Assembly (NCBI RefSeq): GCF_023343835.1
Contig: NC_064435.1
Coordinates: 80,486,134 to 80,550,133, forward strand
Direction: 5' to 3'
Length of the DNA: 64,000 nucleotides
Source of the DNA: Lagopus muta
Lineage: Eukaryota; Chordata; Aves; Galliformes; Phasianidae
Shown: positions 57,107 to 64,000 of the stretch, one piece after another
Numbering within the stretch: the first letter of the stretch is position 1
Layout: the number at the start of each line of letters is the position of its first letter
Translations under genes and position numbers: made by a program
The notes under the pieces: model-generated
Told to the model about the DNA's origin: nothing
Databases searched by the model: none
The model's input: only the letters and a program-made list of their open reading frames with translations

Positions 57107-60100
57107 GGTATCCTGTGTGAACGATTTCACAGTGGTAGCTGTAAAATTGAGTCTGGCAAGATGCATGGTTTTTATTTAGTTTAAAGCACCCAACACACAT
57201 GCTCCACAGATGGTAGGCAGAAACCAGAGAGGAGCTTTAAAGGGATGTCACCAAGATGACTCAGTCCATTAAGAGGAAATACCCAATTCTACCTTCTCAG
57301 AGTAGGAATTTATCATTGTGCCTAACTGTTACAGTGGGTGGTCTCTGTATTACTAATATGCCATAGCTGTTAGAAAGGTATTCCCATTCCTCATAATTCT
57401 GTAGTGTTTACTTACCCTTGCTGTGACTCTGCTATTGACTCTGCGGTTGTAATTATAGCTAATAATTCAGTAATCCTGATGATATATTACAACAAATTGA
57501 CCAATCATTACGTAGAAAATTGTATAGTGGCAATCACTTCCTAGCGTTACGAATGTTAGACAATGTTAATTAGAGATGACGAATACCTTATCCAGCCTCC
57601 AGGGTGCAGGGGATGTTGACTGTGAAATACTAACATTTCTATTAGTTTATATGATCTTTATGTAATGGCAGTTTTAATAGCTAATAGTTCAAATAAAGGG
57701 ATCTCCTTTTACAGGAAAATACTGTATTGTGGCACATGGAGGAACACAGTTTGAGCTGCCATCAGCTTTACCTGAAGTCAGTGGCATTGTGGATTGTCAA
57801 AATCAGTTGTGTAAGGAGGACAGGCAGTGTTTGTAGATGTGCCTTGCTCCTCTACGGCACTAAGCTGGAATCTTCTAGTATTCAGACAGTATTTTAAAAT
57901 CCAAAATATGTCTGTGGCAATTAGAGGCATTAGCCCAAAGAAGAACTGTGAACATGAACTGAAGAAGAAAGTTGCCTCCCCTTTACTCCATTCCCAAGAA
58001 TTATTCTTTTTTTATTTTGATGAAATGGGTAGCAAGTGCAACATTGCATTTTTCATAATACTAGTGAGCCACAATGTGTGAAGCCATTAGTGTCCACGAG
58101 CAAAATGTAAGGGATATGTAGACTACAAAATAAGGGGAAAAAATGGTGTTTTCTGTGCACAACGTATATATATATGAGAATTTCAAAGTACATCTATGTT
58201 TGCTTTAGAAAATTTGCATTTGTCCACAAATGTAAATCAGAGTTTGCTACAAACAATGATCAGTGGATACCTGCCTGTTGTGGGGAGGGCTGCCATTCAT
58301 ATTATTTCCATAAGTACCCCTAACACAAGCACCAGCATCACTGTTTTCCTTTTGAATTTCTTTCCTGTATATAGGAAAAAATACAAAAAAAAACCCGAAC
58401 TAAAACAACAGCCCTTTCTGTCATGGCTACAAGGCAGCTGAAGAGATGCATTCAATTATATCCAAACATGACTGTGTTATAATGTGTTAAAAAGATAAAA
58501 TGGGTTAGGCTAGGCACCTTCTCCCATATCTTTCTTATCTGCTTGTTTTATAAGGTTTGGGACAGGAGCCTTGTTTAAACACAAGTTAGTGTTATACCCT
58601 AACTTTAAATATGAACCTGTAGGCAGCAGTATAACATAAGTGTTAATACAATAACTGACTGCTGACCTTAGCTGAACCCTAGATTCATGCTTATTCTTCA
58701 GTACAAATATAGCCACTCAGGAGTGATCCTTTGCCTGGATAAAATGCTTCCATTCAAAAGTAATGACAGTGTTTAAATTAATTAAGTTGTAACTGAAGTT
58801 TTTCCACGATGGTATCTTAGAATAATAACCTACCAGTGTTACCCACAGCCTAATAAAAATCAGGCTTTGTGGTTTTAGGTGATATACAAACATTTCTGTA
58901 GACTTGAGGTAAAAAAACAAAATAAAAAATGTAGCGTTTCTAAGGGTGTTGAGAACCTCAGTTTCACCTTCTGAAATTACTTCACCTCATTGGATCAGAT
59001 TTTTGAAGGTGTTTATGCATTACTCCTTTCAACAGTAGTAAAGGGTAAACGATAAAGAGAGATGCAAATTACAGGTAATGATTTTAATAGGCCTCAGGTG
59101 CCCGGCTGTGTGTCTGCAGCTATTTGCACTTTTGCTCCCTTGCTTTTAAAACTCGGAAATAGAAGCAAAAAAAGCCTAAGCATGAACAGAGAAATGTGAG
59201 CTGAAATATCTTTAAAAAGCAATTTTCAAAGGCACATTGTTACACTGGGTTGTAAACAAGGTGCCTGGGAGTTTTTTTTTGTATGAGGTTAGTTGCAGAA
59301 TTAACTTGAAATGTCCTCCCCAGGCATCTGTCTGTGTACTTAGCTGGCGTTGTTCAGAAAACCAGTGAGCTCAGCACTCCACACCTGTAGTTAGGGTCCT
59401 AAGTCACTGTTGAAAAGACTGTATTTAGAGTTGCTCTGAAGTACCTATACTGTACCTGCTAAATGAATGCAAAAAGGAATGGAGCTGTTAAAAGCAAATA
59501 TAGCTAAGGAGGGCTTTTCATGTTAAAAGAAATGGTGTGCCATGTGTAGCGCCCTCGGATGTTAGAAGCTCTTCTCTCTGTAGCAGTGCTGTGAAGTCAG
59601 CATTAGGGAGAAGGAAAGCTTTTAAAGGCTTCAACTTGCTTTGAGCTTTCATTCATAGAAATGCTTTTTACCTGGTGTCTTATATAAAATAATTAAGTGT
59701 CACTTGTGCTGAAAGGACATGTTGGCTCTTGATCTCATTGCTCACAGGCAGATTTTCTATCTCAGGAGATAAGAAAGAATCCATCAAATCACAGCATTTT
59801 AAAGAACGAGGCAGAGAGATCTCCCTCCTTCCTCTCTCCCCTCTTCAGCCACAGGAGTTTCTGAAAGTGCTGTGTTGCTCGTCCTCTCAGCTCCCTAGCA
59901 TTGTCCTGCAGCTCGGGCCCCACTTTGCAATAGAGATGTGATGGGTTGAGGTGAGATTTAGTTAAGCTGTTGGAATCAGGAAGAAGGCTTGGACATTGAT
60001 ATGGTACAGATATACTACATGGATTTTGGACTCTATCTGAGCCAAGCCTGTGTTAATTTTGAGGTCAGTTTGAGATCAAAAGCACAGAGACCGTTTGAAA

Positions 60101-63100
60101 CTTTATCTGAATCAGACTGACAGATCGTTTAAGGTAAACGTTAAGTAAGATCACTTCAATTACTCAAATTAGTCAATCTTAGTAACTGGGATTGGGCATT
60201 CAGGTGAAGGTCTGATGTGTTAGATTAGACTAGTGAGTGGAATAAATCAACTCACTTATTTCTCAATAGTGTGGATAAGCACCTTGACAAGCCAGTTTCT
60301 CCATATCTGGATCACAGAGGTAGCTAAAACTTGGGCTGGCAAGTTCAGGGCTGTTGTCTCCAACATCCAAAGGGCTCAGAGTCAGGAAGTGAGTTTCAAC
60401 CCATCATCAGTGTGGACACAAAGCAATTCTCACCTTTTGCAGGGGTACTACCTCTGCAAATAGATGTAAGCCATTAGATTAAAAAAAGACAGTGTAACAC
60501 TCTTCCAGACAGCTGAGAGACTACAGGAGAGGTTCACTGTAATAAAATATAGTAATTAAAAATGTTTTAACTGAACCAACAGTATAGTTAGGTGCCAGCT
60601 GAAATGCTGACAAAATCAACTCATTTAAAGATGCACCTGTGTAAGAGGAAGTTCATCTGCAGTAGTTTGCTTTAGGAGATAGGTAGTTCTGATACCAGTT
60701 TATATGTAGAAAATTTTGCAGGTATTTTTTTCTAGCAGAGCAAATTTTTTGCTTGGTTATGACTGTTTTTTGCTTGCACTTCCCATGGTTTCAAATTCAG
60801 GTTCAGTAGCAGGAATTCAGAACTGGAGAGGCAGTGCCAAATTTCTGATCTCTGCTTTCTGATGCCTGCTTCAAACAGCATGCTTTGGTACAGCTCTGCC
60901 TTTCTTCCCAGCTGTAAAACAACAAGCACAGCTTTTGTCCATCTTCAAATTGAGTTGAAACCTCTGACTGACTACAGACCTGAAAACAAGTTCTTCTTTT
61001 CCACCTCTTTTTAGGCTGCTTAGGACCTGTACCTCTTATGCAAGTCTTTCCTTTTGGTTATTTCTTCTCCTTGGTGTAAGAGGAAAGTATGAAGAAAGCT
61101 ACTTAAGAAAAAAAAATGGGGTTAACAACAAAAAATTTTCCTCCAAATTACAGATTTTCAGCTCAAAAACTCAAACCCGTTTTTCAGATTGCAATGGGCA
61201 TAGGTCTCTCATCTTTCCTTGTTATGTGTACAGCTCCTGGTCTTGCAGAGAGAAAGAGGTATTTTAGAAGAGAAAGTGGGCACAGATCAGAAAGTTTTGT
61301 CATACCACTGTGTGGAAGTATGTCAGCCTTGAGCAGAGCCTGCTGTTGCCGGAGCCCCGAGCCCTGTACCCAAATGGGGGCTTAGGGCAAGGTGTCAGAT
61401 TCATTTTCACTCCCAAGCTCAGGAGGGATCTGAATTCAGATGAAAGGTTGAGGCCCCAACCCACCAAGACACCTCATTTGTAAAAGAAGCCAGAGGAATC
61501 AATAGCGTGTAATATACAACAGAGCAGTAATAGTGGAACTTTATTGGGGGATTCAGTTGTAGCTTGAAATTGATTTCTTTACATTCTGCTTATTAAATAT
61601 TTATAGTGCTATGGTATAGGACTGGTGCAAGCCAAGCAATGTGCAATAGGTCCCAGCTTAGCAAACAAGTCTGTATGTAATGTTGCTGCACGTTTATTTT
61701 GGGTGCCCATGGTATTACAAGCTCCTGTGGTTCACATGTCCTTGCCCATCTTTCCACACATATTTCACAAATTCACAAGACATAGTTGTTCACAACACCA
61801 GAAAATGGTTGTTTAAAGAAAAAGGCAAATTATTTTGTAAATAGAAGCAACAGCGGTTGTGACTGGAAGGAGATCGGTATTGAAAATCATTCTGAGAGGC
61901 TTATTATGCTTCCCCTAAAACTATCTACAAAATTTCCACCCTTTCCTGCCTCAAGCCTGAAAAAATTCTCCCTTTTTTTTCCTTTTGGTATCCTGACACA
62001 TTCTCTAAGGAAAATGCTACTATGGAACAGTGCTTAAGATCCAAAGAGAAAAGTTCTTATCTATTCCCTCAAGCTACAGCTTTTACCTGCTTAACACCTG
62101 TAGTTTGATTGATAAGGCTTTACAAGATGTGATAAAGAACTTAATGCCATTAATAATATTCACACACTGGTAATCTTTGCTCAGAGTTCAGCCCTTGGCA
62201 ATAGCAGTTTCTATTTTCTGCTGCAAGCTAATTGATTGGGGCATGCAAACTTTGTACGTGCAGTTCCAGCACAAATATGACCACACACTCATTTCATGAT
62301 TAGATCTGTATGAAAATCAGGAGGAAGTGCCTCCAGTCACTTTATGTTATGACATGGTTGTGGACAAACATATCAGTGGGACAGTGTGGGAGAGCAGCTC
62401 AGAGATTTGTTGCATGAACTTGGCATGAAAATTTCTTACCTGTTTTGCATGAGACACTTCTCTGACGTGATCTGTTGTTGTGTGGTGAGATACTCCAGTG
62501 CTTTGCACACCAACTTTCAAGAACATTTGGGGTATGTCAAACACCGTGCTGATAGCACAACACTGTAATTCATTCTGCAGTGTTCTTAGTTCACACTTGC
62601 ACTTCTGGTGCAGAAGGAATGCCACACTGGTATGCAGAGTGTGGTTCTTCCCTGTTCTTCCTTCTTGTGCAGTTTCTGCTTATTGTCACAAAGCAAGTGC
62701 GGGCTGCTCTGTAGTGGTGTAAATAAGTTTTCCCAGATGCCAAACATCAGAGAATAAAACCATATCAATATCTCCTGGGACTGTGCAGCCCTACCAGCAG
62801 CCTGGAGATATTTAGAAAAGGAAATTTCTGCTCAGTGGGTCTGAAGGAGAGGAGAGGGCTAGAAGAGATCCAGGAGCTAGGGGTAATCACTTGGACTGGA
62901 CTGCTGGTGTTTAAGGACAGCCTTTCCAGATGAGTCTTACAGAACTTTATTCCTAGCATCATATAGAGAAAAGCAGTGAAGTTATGATGGCCAGGTGCTC
63001 CAAGCTTGCCAGGCTTTTCTCTGTTCTGACCTCATTTCAAGCCAGCACTGCTGTCTGTGCCTCCATAACATGAAAGCCTTAGGAAAGGCCTCTCAGCCAC

Positions 63101-64000
63101 AGGGGATCTCCACAGAAGGCCACCCCACTCTGATCAGCTCCCAGGTAAATCAATGAAAAAAAGTGACCTCCAGCTCTGGGTTTTGCCAACTGACTGGAGC
63201 TCCATCTGGGGAAGCAGACAGAGGTCTCTCTCACATCACTCCTTTCTGCTTTAGTGAGGCACTTAGAGGGATGCTCTCTGTAAAGCTCTCCCTGGCCACA
63301 AGTTCTGCAGGGGAGTGTGTTTTAATTCTTATGGTGATATTTTTAAACAGTAATATCAGCAGTCTTAGTAAGAGACAGAAAATGCTGCCAGAAATACCTG
63401 CTCAAGAAGCAACTGTATTATAAGCCCCTAGACAGGATAGTTATGTTTTTATTTTTTCACTTCCATTGCAGAGAGTTGCTAATTAAAGATGTCATGTAGA
63501 CCCACACAGGAAGGAAAGAATTTCACAAAATATCCTGTTTCCCACCCAAAAGGATGGGAATAGAGTGGGGGGAGAGAGGATGAATCAAAGGATGAGCACA
63601 AGAATATAAAGTTAAAACTGCAATAGTGACAATAAGGGTTTGTTCTTTTCCACAGGAGCCTGTCCCAAGAAAGGATTCCTAGTGGGATATTTCCTGTTCA
63701 CATTGCTGTCTTTCTCATGAGAATCCACTCTTAAACACCATGCCTCCCTGTAGGCTCTGACAGATGGTGGCATCCTACTGGACTCTGACTGAGGAAAGCA
63801 AGAAAGAGCTAACTCCATGAGACAGTACTGGTGGTGCAGAGTGTGAGGAGTAACCCACAGCCAACACTCACAAGAACTGCAGCAAGGGTAAAGATTACTA
63901 ATGTAACAGCTTGTGGCACTCCAGATAAAAGTAACATAAAAACAATTCAAGAGCTCTTTTCCATTTTCGTTAATGCATATTACCTCATATCCATGGAGTC

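Larger units (their letters stand above)
54375..64000. other. 9.6 kb without recognised element or gene
   Basis: No CR1 tail or LTR is visible. Notable items are the alternating purine-pyrimidine stretch (55205-55257), a T-rich run near 55626-55640, a 12-bp tandem pair (57083-57106) and an octamer/homeodomain-like cluster (59061-59090). Short open frames, the longest being 112 codons on the minus strand at 63612-63950, show no domain. Confidence 0.5.

Noticed and set aside
1-64000. CRISPR arrays, tRNA genes, rRNA genes or a prokaryotic-type defence cluster
   Set aside because: No regularly spaced repeats, no tRNA B-box-like GGTTCGAATCC, no rRNA text, and no compact operon-like coding anywhere.

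Overview
This window looks like non-coding vertebrate nuclear DNA from a bird. The main evidence is at least eleven fragments of CR1 LINE retrotransposons. Several end in the typical avian CR1 3' tail (TTCCAACC followed by ATTCTATGATTCTATGA-like octamers) and lie on both strands. One copy (27784-28208) has the GC-rich text I associate with CR1 families common in chicken-like birds, so a galliform or near relative is plausible but not proven. The rest is AT-rich, full of A/T homopolymers and short microsatellites. There are no operons, ribosome-binding sites, CRISPR arrays, rRNA or tRNA genes.

I found no complete protein-coding gene. The open frames are short. The longest ones are antisense to GC-rich CR1 copies, and the others are of a length expected by chance in 64 kb of AT-rich sequence. 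The window is best read as intron or intergenic 'desert' DNA. Three places look weakly transcript-like: two exon-like segments at 3196-3281 and 5095-5167 whose frames are compatible; a possible 3'-terminal exon or retrocopy at 20339-20994, with AATAAA signals just before a pure 38-A tract; and a TATA-like/CCAAT-like promoter followed by a consensus splice donor at 54089-54380.

Layout: 1-12 kb is unannotated DNA with simple repeats and the two exon-like segments. 12-29.6 kb carries scattered CR1 tails. 29.6-41.3 kb is a long interval without any mobile element I can recognise. 41.3-45.3 kb is the most complex part: a CR1 copy, then an LTR-like fragment, then a longer CR1 whose middle is replaced by an antisense piece of an endogenous-retrovirus integrase, ending in a (TTAT)n array. 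48.1-50.0 kb has two more CR1 tails. 50.0-64.0 kb is again free of recognised elements.

The clearest unusual structure is at 50438-50539: four telomere-type TTAGGG units plus a 9-bp foldback, flanked by a perfect 28-bp direct duplication. This looks like the scar of a repaired double-strand break. A perfect 13-bp hairpin at 49453-49485 lies about 1 kb away. I did not find evidence of a new multi-gene system.
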